DNA of 13,287 nucleotides from DATNBT01 sp964579765 (lineage in GTDB: Bacteria; Acidobacteriota; Vicinamibacteria; Vicinamibacterales; CAVVIG01). Of this stretch, positions 6,916 through 13,287 are shown in pieces (within the stretch, counting starts at the first letter, position 1; each line of letters begins with the position of its first letter). Location of the stretch: NCBI GenBank assembly GCA_964579765.1, contig CAZOIK010000092.1:1-13287 (forward strand), given 5' to 3'. A program made the translations under genes and the position numbers. Under the pieces are notes generated by a model. That model worked only from the letters and a program-made list of their open reading frames with translations, did not search any database and had not been told where the DNA came from.

Positions 6916-9140
6916 CAGCAGACCTTCGGCACGACCGGCACCGCGACACCGGCGTCGCCGCCGTCAGACTCGGGCGCGAGACTCGTCGGCGGTGTCACGC
7001 CCGATCCGTCGCCCCCCGTCGTCACCTTCACCTTCAGCAGCTCCGGCAGCTGATACGACTTGATCGTGACCTCCTGCTGCGCGGTCGTGCTGCCGCTCAC
7101 GGCCTGATAGGTGTCGTCGGCCTGGTGCGCGAAGAGCTGCACGCCGTTGACTTCGACGACGCCGTCCACCTGGCCGATGATGACTTCGAGCTCGAGGCTG
7201 CGGACGTGGCGGCCGAGCGGCCAGCCGGTCTGCGCCGGCCCGCCAGGCTCGAGCGGCCACAGGTAGCGGCGCAACGCGTCCTCGACCTGCTGGCCGACCA
7301 CGCGCATGTCGTAGCCGGCAGCGACTTCGACGGCGACCGACACGCCGAGGCCGACGTACTCGGTGCCGATCACGTAGAGCTCCGCCGCGACGGGCTTGCG
7401 TGGATTGAGATAGCCGAATGCCGTCTCGAGGAGCGGCCGATCTGCGCGCGGGCACGGCGGCTGCGCGGCATCCTTGAGCGGAATCACCATCACCGAGACG
7501 ACGCCCGGCACGTCGGTCGTCCGCGTCTGCGGCTTGAAGAGCGGCAGCACTTCGACACGGCCGATACCCGCGCCGGGAATGCTCTCGGCGAGGCTGCGAT
7601 AGTCGTCGGTGGTGACCGCGCGATCGCGATGGCGCAGCCACGACGGGATGCGCTGTTCGGCGGCGTCGAGCGCTTCGGCGTCGCTGCCGCCGGTGGTGGC
7701 GATCGGCTGGACAACAGTGATCTTCTGCGTGACCGGTTGGTTCGACTGATCCCGCGCCGAGATCGCCTTGAGCGTGCCCGGCGGCAGGTTGCCCGCGCTG
7801 CCGCCGCCGCTGCGCATCGAACGGACGCGCACGCGCCGGCCCCGCGGTGGAATCATCCCGCGCAGGTTGTCGCCGAAGCTGACGACGCCGGCTTCGGGAT
7901 CGAGGCGGAACGCCGGCACCGGGCCGGGCAGCGTGTCGAGGTCGTCCACCTGCTGCCAGAGCTGCGCGCCCGCGCCCGGCATGTCCACGTCCAGCTGGAA
8001 GGTCGATGAGTCGATCTGCGAGTACGGCAGCGTGAACGTCTGGTTCGCGGTGCCGTCGCTCACGCCGAGGACGATCGCCTGTCGCGACGTGCGCTGATCG
8101 ATCTCGAGCGCGTTGACGCCGAGCCAGCTCACCGACAGCGCACTCGTCGCCTTCAGCCGGACCCACGTGATCAGCCGCTGCTGCGTCTCGACGTCGTCTA
8201 TCCGCGGCGGCTTGGCGCCGACGCCGGCCTGCGCATCGCTGGCGACGTCGTTCGGCGGCGCGCCGATCACGTCGTACGGCGGCAGCCCGAGACGGATGAC
8301 ACCCGGCCGCGTCAGGCCGGCCGTGGTGTCGTCGAAGACCGTCAGATCCTCGAAGCGCGGCGTGCTGGTCGCATCGGGCTTCAACGTGATCTGCCACGAA
8401 TGCGTCACGGCCGCGCGCGGTCCCACGTCGGCGAACGGATCCGCGAGCTCGAGCGCCGGCACGAATCCGACGTTGAGGATGCGCTGCGACGCGTCCTTTC
8501 CGCCGATTGCCTCCACGACCGCCTGATTCGTGATCGCCTGCGTCTGCGACTTCGGCGCGAGGAGCGCGATCCACAGCGACTGGTCCAGCGTGTCCACGGC
8601 CAGGTCGATGCCTTCCGAGTCCGCGCGGTCGTTCCCGAAGACCTGACGCGCGTTATAACCAGTCGGCCGCGACCCGAGCTTGTAGAGCGACTGCAGGCCC
8701 GTTAGCAGCGGCAGCGCCTGCTGGAGGTCGTCCTTGCTGAGCGGCGCCTTGCGGAAGACCTCGCCGACGATCGGCAGCAGATCGATCCCCGCGAGTGTTT
8801 CGAACGGCATCTTGCCCGTCACCGTGGCCGACGGCGCGAGGGCGATCACAGAGGTGTTCGACGCATCGCCGGTGAGCGAGACGAGGCCGCGCGCGGGGTT
8901 CGCGGGCTGCAGCGGCATGCCGAGCAGCTTGAGGAATGCGATGCGCTGCTTCTCCGGAATGAGGTTCGCACGGTAGAGGAGCGCGTCGCCGAGCCACGCG
9001 AAGAGCTCGAGCAGCGTGCGGCCCGGATCGCCCTGCTGCGGCGCGCTCCATTCCGGCGTGTGTGCCGGAATGCTGGCCAGCAGATCCTGCAGCAGGTCGT
9101 CGAACGAACGATCGTCGAGGGCGGGCGGCGACAGCGGCAT
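6915..9140 (-). CDS. Baseplate assembly protein J-like (Afp11-like, putative baseplate assembly family TIGR02243)
   Basis: This 741-residue protein is a baseplate wedge component. The N-terminus (about 15-80) has the family's opening pattern: 'IPAHTPEW' and 'DPGRTLLELFAWLGDALLYRAN', then 'IPEKQRIAFLKLLGMPLQPA'. The central region is beta-rich and includes 'LDQSLWIALL' (about 185-194). Near 421-451 lies the typical 'FGDNLRG..PPRGRRVRVRSMRSGGGSAGN' block, then 'RIPSWLRHRDRAVTTDDYRSLA' (about 497-518), a J-family hallmark. The remaining part resembles the J C-terminal domain, with 'RRYLWPLEPGG..QTGWPLGR' at about 624-644. After about 705 there is a Gly/Pro/Ser-rich tail ending KVC. J-like proteins pair with I-like proteins to form the six wedges around the hub. 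The gene is coupled on both sides through TGATG overlaps. Length is within the range of the eCIS family, and no defect is visible. Confidence 0.93.
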   Translation of the reverse strand: MPLSPPALDDRSFDDLLQDLLASIPAHTPEWSAPQQGDPGRTLLELFAWLGDALLYRANLIPEKQRIAFLKLLGMPLQPANPARGLVSLTGDASNTSVIALAPSATVTGKMPFETLAGIDLLPIVGEVFRKAPLSKDDLQQALPLLTGLQSLYKLGSRPTGYNARQVFGNDRADSEGIDLAVDTLDQSLWIALLAPKSQTQAITNQAVVEAIGGKDASQRILNVGFVPALELADPFADVGPRAAVTHSWQITLKPDATSTPRFEDLTVFDDTTAGLTRPGVIRLGLPPYDVIGAPPNDVASDAQAGVGAKPPRIDDVETQQRLITWVRLKATSALSVSWLGVNALEIDQRTSRQAIVLGVSDGTANQTFTLPYSQIDSSTFQLDVDMPGAGAQLWQQVDDLDTLPGPVPAFRLDPEAGVVSFGDNLRGMIPPRGRRVRVRSMRSGGGSAGNLPPGTLKAISARDQSNQPVTQKITVVQPIATTGGSDAEALDAAEQRIPSWLRHRDRAVTTDDYRSLAESIPGAGIGRVEVLPLFKPQTRTTDVPGVVSVMVIPLKDAAQPPCPRADRPLLETAFGYLNPRKPVAAELYVIGTEYVGLGVSVAVEVAAGYDMRVVGQQVEDALRRYLWPLEPGGPAQTGWPLGRHVRSLELEVIIGQVDGVVEVNGVQLFAHQADDTYQAVSGSTTAQQEVTIKSYQLPELLKVKVTTGGDGSGVTPPTSLAPESDGGDAGVAVPVVPKVC

Positions 9141-9523
9141 CAGGACACCCGCATCATCAGCCCGGTCTGCTGCGCGGCGCCGGTGCGCAGGAGGCGGTAG
9201 AAGATCTGCACGTGCAGCTGGCCGGGCGCGCCGTCCACCGGATCGACGTCAACGCGATCGAAGACGGCGCGGGCCTCGTACGTCTGGAGGCTCGACAGGA
9301 TGGCAGCCTGGATGCGGCTGCGCGTGGCGACGGTGTTCGACTCTTCGAGAAAGTTCTGCAGGCCGGCGCCGAACTCCGGGCGCAGGAGCTGCTCGCCGCG
9401 CCTCGTCGTCAGGATGATGCGGATCGAGTCGCGCACGCTCTTTTCGAGCGTGGGAAACGTCAGTACGCCCTCGACAGGGACAGGGAGAAACGGCCAGCTC
9501 ACGGGATCGCGGAACGCGGTCAT
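9140..9523 (-). CDS. Baseplate wedge protein, gp25/gpW family (Afp9-like)
   Basis: This 127-residue protein matches the gp25-like baseplate wedge family, whose members nucleate sheath assembly and connect the hub to the wedge. The N-terminus carries the usual Pro-rich lead (RDPVSWPFLPVP). A helix at about 25-39 (LEKSVRDSIRIILTT) is followed by the family signature around residues 41-60 (RRGEQLLRPEFGAGLQNFLE), corresponding to the 'R.GE....P.FG..L..FLFE' core. The C-terminal half has the expected helix (RIQAAILSSLQTYEARA) and a strand pair ending QLHVQIFYRLL. The length is normal for the family. The ATG at 9523 overlaps the upstream stop as ATGA and has a strong GGAGG site six bases upstream. 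Its own stop overlaps the J-gene start by one base (TGATG). Despite old 'lysozyme-like' labels, no catalytic role is expected. Confidence 0.93.
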   Translation of the reverse strand: MTAFRDPVSWPFLPVPVEGVLTFPTLEKSVRDSIRIILTTRRGEQLLRPEFGAGLQNFLEESNTVATRSRIQAAILSSLQTYEARAVFDRVDVDPVDGAPGQLHVQIFYRLLRTGAAQQTGLMMRVS

Positions 9524-11079
9524 GATTCGCCTCCGACCTCAGGCAGAACGCCCGATGGGATCGGGATGCAGATCTTCACGAACGGCAGCCACCAGAAGAC
9601 GATGTTCAGCAGCGACAGGAAGATGCTCAGCACGATGAACGCGCAGATCGTGATGATCGGGATGTTGAAGCCGCAGATCCACGAGATCGCCGGGGTGTTC
9701 GACGGCGAAATCCCCTTCAGCAGATCCGACAGACTGCCGTTCGAGGCGTTCATCAGCGTATCGGGCACGACGAACGAGACGTTCGGCTTCGCCGACTTGA
9801 AGAACGACGGCGACGGCGCCGGCATCGGCACGGGCGGACCGACCAGGCCGGCCGTTTCGTACCACGGCGCGATCTCGAACGGATCGCTGTACTCGCTCCA
9901 GATCGTCTCCGTCGGACACGACGGATCGTGGCCGCGCACGCGCAGGAACAGCCGCAGCCGATAGAGTCGCGTGTGATCCTGGAAGCGCCCCGACGGCGCG
10001 AGGACTTGCGACGCGCGCGCGCGCAGGCAGTCGCCCGCCGCCTTGAGCACGGCGGCCTCGTCGTCCGACGAGGAATCACTCCACTTCACCGGCAGCAGCA
10101 GCGCCGTTGAACTCCCGGATGAGTCGAGCAAGCGCGTGTTGGCCCGCGCCAGGAAGTCGCCGACGCCCATTGTCGATTTGTCAGCAAAGGTCACCGTGCC
10201 TCGGTTGAGCGCGGCGACGAGCGCGTCGCCGGCCGTAGACCGATCGAACGCGTGCAGCTCGACGGCGACGACCTGCAGCACGTTCGCGAGGATCAGAAAG
10301 TCCGCGTAGCCGTTCTGCTTGCAGTACTCGGTGGACATGTAGTGCGGCGTGACCGTTTTGCCCGGGAACGGCGCGCGATGCGAGCCGGAGAGCAGAAGCG
10401 GCGGCAGCTGTGTCTTCAGCGTGTCGTCGCTCGTGTAGTCGATCGTCACGGGCGGCGCGTCGCCGACATCTCGGCTGGCCGTGGGGACGACGCCGAAGAG
10501 CAGTGTGCGATCGATGCGTTCGCAGACCTCGGGCGGCGTCACGAATGCGGGCGTGAACGTCTCGGTCAGCGCGGTCTTGCGCTGGCTCTCGCTCAACAGC
10601 CGATCAAGCTCTGGCTGGCCACTGTAGAGAGCGGGCCGTCGCGTCGGATCGGGGTCGAGGTCCTCGTCTGACTTTTTCATCGGCACCCATCCGAACTTGC
10701 CGTCCGGACTCTGCATCCACGCTTCGAGCGTCTGATCGTGGCGGGGCGTGCGGCTTTTCGCGTCCACGCGGACGCGGCGGATGACGAGGCCGGCGCTCTC
10801 CACTCGCTGCGGCGATAGCCTCGGCTCGCCGACGACGTCGCAGGCGAGATCGACGAGCGCCACTTGCACGGTGCGCTGGACCGGTTGCAGCAGATGGAAG
10901 TGGCCGTCCGCGGATTTCGTGAGCGTCTTGGCGGCCGACACGCGCGCGGCGGCGTCGCGTCCGAAGTCGCCGAAGAACCGCGCGGGGAAGTCGGTATCCG
11001 GCATGCCGATGAGCGCTGGACGCGCGCTCAGGCTCGGGCCGAAGGCGACGCCGCGGACGAGGACGTCGTGGCTCACCAT
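9520..11079 (-). CDS. Uncharacterised baseplate-locus protein with a C-terminal hydrophobic segment (519 aa)
   Basis: I do not recognise this family. The soluble part (about 1-415) has no obvious enzyme motif; it begins MVSHDVLVRGVAFGPS and looks mixed alpha/beta, with a Ser/Asp-rich stretch near 332-341. A Pro/Ser-rich linker (about 412-430, PPVPMPAPSPS) leads to a second region and then, at about 464-507, to a hydrophobic stretch rich in Ile, Leu, Phe, Trp and Cys (core ITICAFIVLSIFLSLLNIVF) long enough for one or two membrane passes. Only about 12 residues follow. The ATG at 11079 overlaps the spike stop by seven bases; a GTG at 11076 giving a four-base overlap is also possible. The gene occupies the hub/spike-to-gp25 interval where some loci carry the PAAR tip. 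It may be a membrane-linking or spike-associated subunit; that is inference. Confidence 0.8.
   Translation of the reverse strand: MVSHDVLVRGVAFGPSLSARPALIGMPDTDFPARFFGDFGRDAAARVSAAKTLTKSADGHFHLLQPVQRTVQVALVDLACDVVGEPRLSPQRVESAGLVIRRVRVDAKSRTPRHDQTLEAWMQSPDGKFGWVPMKKSDEDLDPDPTRRPALYSGQPELDRLLSESQRKTALTETFTPAFVTPPEVCERIDRTLLFGVVPTASRDVGDAPPVTIDYTSDDTLKTQLPPLLLSGSHRAPFPGKTVTPHYMSTEYCKQNGYADFLILANVLQVVAVELHAFDRSTAGDALVAALNRGTVTFADKSTMGVGDFLARANTRLLDSSGSSTALLLPVKWSDSSSDDEAAVLKAAGDCLRARASQVLAPSGRFQDHTRLYRLRLFLRVRGHDPSCPTETIWSEYSDPFEIAPWYETAGLVGPPVPMPAPSPSFFKSAKPNVSFVVPDTLMNASNGSLSDLLKGISPSNTPAISWICGFNIPIITICAFIVLSIFLSLLNIVFWWLPFVKICIPIPSGVLPEVGGES
9559..9690 (-). other. Putative transmembrane segment at the C-terminus of the 519-aa protein
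   Basis: This stretch encodes residues about 464-507. A continuous run of roughly 25 residues has no charged side chain (core around ITICAFIVLSIFLSLLNIVF), followed by WW and a second short hydrophobic stretch containing one Lys (VKICIPIP). No comparable segment is seen in the other proteins of the window. A single pass or a hairpin are both compatible with the length. Confidence 0.65.
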
Positions 11080-11765
11080 ATGTTGCCCGCCCCCGGCGTG
11101 TACGTGGTGCCGATGACGGTCGTCGCCTGCAGCACGCTGCACTGGACGATGCCGCTGAACTGGCTCATGGCGGCGTCAACGTTCACGGTCGGCGCGCTGA
11201 CGCTGACCTGGCTCGCGGCGGTCACGCTGACCTTCGCGGTTGACGTGATCGTGATGCCCTGCGTGTCGATCTTGATCGAGCTCCCGCCGGAATGATCGAG
11301 CTCGATCGAGCCGCCGCCCTGATCGGTGATCGTCGCTGTCTGGCCGCCCGGCGTGGTGAGCTTGATCGTTTCCTGGCCGCTCTGCTCCTCGAGGATCGCG
11401 ATCTTCGTTCCGTTCTTGCCGGTGAACGTCCACTTGTCCACGCTCGATCCGAACTGATCGGGCGCCGAGTCGGCACCGTTCCAGAAGCTGCCGATGACGA
11501 CGGGGAAGCGAGGGTCGCCGGAGAGAAAGACGACGAGCACTTCATCGCCCGTGTCGGGAAAGAGGAACGCGCCCTTGTTGGCGCCGGCGAACGGCGTTGC
11601 CACGCGCGCCCACACCGGAGCGTCTTCGTCGGCGTTGCCGTCGCAGTTGTAGAGGCGCACCTGCACCCGGTTGAGCGAGTCGGGATCCTGCACGCTGACC
11701 ACTTTGGCCAGGTAGGCCGCCGGGCCGATGAGCGGCGGGATCTGTTCCGTCAGGCGCAGGCTCAT
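11073..11765 (-). CDS. Spike protein with OB-fold and beta-helix (gpV/gp5-like, Afp8 C-terminal half)
   Basis: This 230-residue protein should form the trimeric membrane-piercing spike below the hub. Residues about 15-100 match the gp5/VgrG OB-fold: 'LAKVVSVQDPDSLNRVQVRL', then 'APVWARVATPFAG', 'PDTGDEVLVVFLSGDPRFPVVIGS' and 'WNG'. From about 110 to the end the sequence becomes repetitive and rich in Thr, Ser, Val and Gly with alternating hydrophobic residues (such as GSSIKIDTQGITITS and QVSVSAPTVNV), as expected of an intertwined triple beta-helix. It ends in GAGNIW. ATG at 11765 overlaps the hub stop as ATGA and has a GGGAG site six bases upstream, so hub and spike are likely made in equal amounts. 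No lysozyme domain or C-terminal effector is fused to it. Confidence 0.9.
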   Translation of the reverse strand: MSLRLTEQIPPLIGPAAYLAKVVSVQDPDSLNRVQVRLYNCDGNADEDAPVWARVATPFAGANKGAFLFPDTGDEVLVVFLSGDPRFPVVIGSFWNGADSAPDQFGSSVDKWTFTGKNGTKIAILEEQSGQETIKLTTPGGQTATITDQGGGSIELDHSGGSSIKIDTQGITITSTAKVSVTAASQVSVSAPTVNVDAAMSQFSGIVQCSVLQATTVIGTTYTPGAGNIW

Positions 11766-12856
11766 GACGCGCTCCCGAGGTACGCGCACTCGGCGGTGAA
11801 GTCGGTCTCGTACCCGCGCTCCTGGTCGTACCGGTGCGTCGTCGAGACAACGTAGTAGGTGTTGTCGAAGCGTGGACCGAGGCCGCTCACGACGACGTGC
11901 GAGCCGACGCGCAGCGCAGGATTGCCCTCCGACGTGCCGTGCAGCGTGACGAACTGGCGGCTGCGCTGTTCCCACTCGGCGTCCACCACGGCCTGCGCCT
12001 CCGCGCTGTCGCGGACGGACACGCGCGCGAGCTGCTCGGCGCGATCGCCGAACGTCTGCTGGAGGATCGTCGAGCCCGCGCGTCCGGTGCCAGGGCCGGG
12101 CGGGTTGTCGCTGCGCGATCCCGACGCGACGTGCCCCTGCCGGTAGTCCCAGCCCGAGAACTCGATCTTCGTGACTTGATGCGCAAGGTCGGCGACGACG
12201 CGCGCCCGTCGCAGTTTGTTGCCGAACGAGAGCGCGATCTGGCTGCGCTGGATCTGCGACAGCGGCGCCGCGTGCAGCTCGTCGTCCACCACCTGCAGGT
12301 CGGCGTCGTACCGCGCGAAGATCCGGCGGACGAAGGCGAGGTCCGACTCGTTGAGCTGGACCAGCGTGCCGGCGTTCTGGGTGAGACCGTCCGTCTGCGG
12401 CGTCAGCGCGCACGTGGACGCGATGCTCGACGCCAGATCCGACAGCGTCACGTTCTCGTGGACTTTCGTCCGACGTTTCAGCCGCGCGGTCTGAAGCGCG
12501 TCTTCGCCGAGCACGACGAGCTCGGGCGGACGGTCGGGCGGGTAGTGGCCCTCGAGCGCCGAAATGCGGCCCTTGAAGAGCGCTGTTTGTGCCGTGAGAT
12601 CGCCGCCGGAGACTTCGATTGCGGCGCCCAGCTTCAGCACCGCATCGTCCTCGAAGACGTAGCCGCCGGATCCCGATCCGAACGTGCCGACGTTCTGGAA
12701 GCGCAACTCCATCGACGTCAGGCCGCCGGTGCTCTCGCGCATTTCCATTCCGACCAGCATCGCGTTGACGGTCGCGTTGGACTGGTTGTCCACCTTGACG
12801 GTCGGCGTTGCGGTGTAGATCGCGACCGGGCGCGCGGTGACGGCAGTATCGGCCAC
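11762..12856 (-). CDS. Baseplate hub protein, phage late control gpD / gp27-like (Afp8 N-terminal half)
   Basis: This 364-residue protein has the size and organisation of the P2 gpD / T4 gp27 hub family, which forms the trimeric collar joining the tube to the spike. The N-terminal region (about 15-125) is a beta-rich barrel with a typical 'LFKGRISALEG' turn. The middle (about 130-200) carries the usual helical and beta segment, 'VTLSDLASSIASTC' followed by 'NESDLAFVRRIFARYDADL' and 'VVDDELHA'. The C-terminal barrel (about 215-360) ends with a typical 'LRVGSHVVVSGLGPRFDNTYYV..TTHRYD' pattern. In VgrG and Afp8 the hub and spike are fused; here the gene stops and the spike starts separately through a four-base ATGA overlap. 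The start is GTG at 12856, one base after the upstream stop. The Gly/Pro-rich insert around 245-262 is probably a loop. Family identification is firm. Confidence 0.88.
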   Translation of the reverse strand: MADTAVTARPVAIYTATPTVKVDNQSNATVNAMLVGMEMRESTGGLTSMELRFQNVGTFGSGSGGYVFEDDAVLKLGAAIEVSGGDLTAQTALFKGRISALEGHYPPDRPPELVVLGEDALQTARLKRRTKVHENVTLSDLASSIASTCALTPQTDGLTQNAGTLVQLNESDLAFVRRIFARYDADLQVVDDELHAAPLSQIQRSQIALSFGNKLRRARVVADLAHQVTKIEFSGWDYRQGHVASGSRSDNPPGPGTGRAGSTILQQTFGDRAEQLARVSVRDSAEAQAVVDAEWEQRSRQFVTLHGTSEGNPALRVGSHVVVSGLGPRFDNTYYVVSTTHRYDQERGYETDFTAECAYLGSAS

Positions 12857-12857
12857 G

Positions 12858-13010
12858 TCAGTCCGCCTTCAGCCGTTCCTGACGCTCGACGAAGCGTCGG
12901 AGCTCGCCGACAACATCGCGCCGCACCGGCGTTGGACCGGCGGGGGCAGACGCCTGTTGCGGCGGCTGCTCAGTGACGTCAACGTCCAGTTCTTCAATCG
13001 CGACAGCCAT
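12858..13010 (-). CDS. Small DUF5908-like protein of contractile injection loci (50 aa)
   Basis: This is a 50-residue protein beginning MAVAIEELDVDV and ending RRFVERQERLKAD. It has three visible parts: a short acidic beta-like N-terminus, a Pro/Ala/Gln-rich linker (around residues 14-27), and a charged C-terminal stretch that should form an amphipathic helix (around residues 30-49). Small proteins of about 50-60 residues with an N-terminal 'I.EL.V..TV'-like start, named DUF5908, occur between the tube-adaptor and hub genes in eCIS and related loci. Size, layout and position match, but the assignment rests on general resemblance. The ATG at 13010 was chosen because it lies four bases after the upstream stop; earlier in-frame starts would overlap the upstream gene and add an Arg-rich, unlikely N-terminus. 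One base separates its stop from the hub start. Molecular role unknown. Confidence 0.6.
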   Translation of the reverse strand: MAVAIEELDVDVTEQPPQQASAPAGPTPVRRDVVGELRRFVERQERLKAD

Positions 13011-13014
13011 GGTC

Positions 13015-13287
13015 TCAATCCGAGTCGAACTGCAGCAGATCCTTCCAGCTCGCCTTCGCGCCGACATCCGCGCTCAGGCCGGCGCCGGCGCCCATCTGCG
13101 CCGCTCCGCCGAGGCTGAAGCTCGCGCCCGCGCGCGCGGAGAGATCCGCGGTCGTCCCGCCGGCGATGATTCCCGACACGTTCAGGTTCGCCGCCGCGGA
13201 TGCGCCGCCGCTCGCCGAGACGCCGACACCAGCAAATGCGCCGTCAGACGCTGCGACGCCTGCCGAACTCTTCGCGTTGAAGGCCGC
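13015..13287 (-). CDS. C-terminal fragment of an Ala/Gly-rich protein, possibly the tube/LysM adaptor (partial)
   Basis: Only the last 90 codons lie in the window; the frame is open to the right edge and ends in TGA at 13017-13015. The visible part is almost entirely Ala, Gly and Ser with regularly spaced hydrophobic residues (for example AGVGVSASGG and GAAQMGAGAG), and it closes with a different, more ordinary stretch, WKDLLQFDSD. No catalytic or binding motif is visible. In many eCIS loci the gene just before the small DUF5908-like gene and the hub gene encodes an Afp7-like tube-adaptor protein with a LysM domain, so position suggests that identity. No LysM domain is in the visible part, so this is inference from synteny only. 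The next gene starts four bases after this stop, so the two are probably co-translated. Confidence 0.55.
   Translation of the reverse strand, partial: AAFNAKSSAGVAASDGAFAGVGVSASGGASAAANLNVSGIIAGGTTADLSARAGASFSLGGAAQMGAGAGLSADVGAKASWKDLLQFDSD

Noticed and set aside
4201..7053. Very long plus-strand open frame (950 codons) antisense to the tail-I gene
   Set aside because: Its product is extremely rich in Arg, Asp, Val and Ala with no recognisable domain, as expected of the complement of a high-GC gene. The minus strand here has clear baseplate motifs.
9140..9523. Lysozyme activity of the gp25-like protein
   Set aside because: The historical lysozyme label of this family is not supported by its structural role in baseplates, and no catalytic residues can be argued from the sequence.
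1..13287. A complete prophage or a type VI secretion locus
   Set aside because: No capsid, portal, terminase, integrase, lysis, TssJ/L/M or ClpV-type gene is visible, and the J and I families seen are those typical of eCIS-like loci. A defective prophage cannot be fully excluded from this window alone.

Overview
The window is a dense block of genes, all on the minus strand, from the baseplate region of a contractile phage-tail-like particle. The best fit is an extracellular contractile injection system (eCIS, the Afp/PVC-like family) rather than a complete prophage. The DNA is GC-rich (about two thirds by eye), with strong G/C preference at third codon positions. That fits a high-GC environmental bacterium such as an acidobacterium, myxobacterium or proteobacterium, but nothing in the window fixes the phylum. 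No plus-strand gene, RNA gene, CRISPR array, insertion sequence or terminator could be supported.

In transcription order (right to left) the genes are: the Ala/Gly-rich C-terminus of an upstream protein (13287-13015, cut by the window edge); a 50-residue protein resembling the small DUF5908-like proteins of such loci; a gpD/gp27-like hub (12856-11762); a separate gp5/gpV-like OB-fold and beta-helix spike (11765-11073); a 519-residue protein with a long hydrophobic segment near its C-terminus (11079-9520); a gp25/gpW wedge protein (9523-9140); a baseplate J-like wedge protein (9140-6915); and a large tail-protein-I-like wedge protein (6915-4423). Next come two small Ig/PKD-type proteins (4406-4098 and 4105-3932), and then three tandem genes sharing one N-terminal domain (3922-3074, 3069-1732, and 1713 to the left edge, incomplete).

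Most neighbouring genes overlap by 1 to 8 bases or lie within about 20 bases of each other. The region therefore reads as one translationally coupled operon, with its promoter, sheath, tube, ATPase and terminator genes outside the window. The hub, spike, gp25, J and I products should build the baseplate and central spike. The three tandem proteins are plausible baseplate-attached accessory or fibre-like parts.

The most unusual feature is at 3932-4554. The tail-I protein ends with the first half of a PKD/Ig-like domain. The next gene encodes a second half followed by another first half, and the gene after that encodes only a second half. Both first halves stop six or seven residues after the same conserved tryptophan, and each following ORF has its own ribosome binding site. 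This could be a chain of inter-subunit split domains (base, linker, cap), or the remains of one broken gene. The second item of note is the hydrophobic C-terminal segment of the 519-residue protein, which may link the particle to a membrane.
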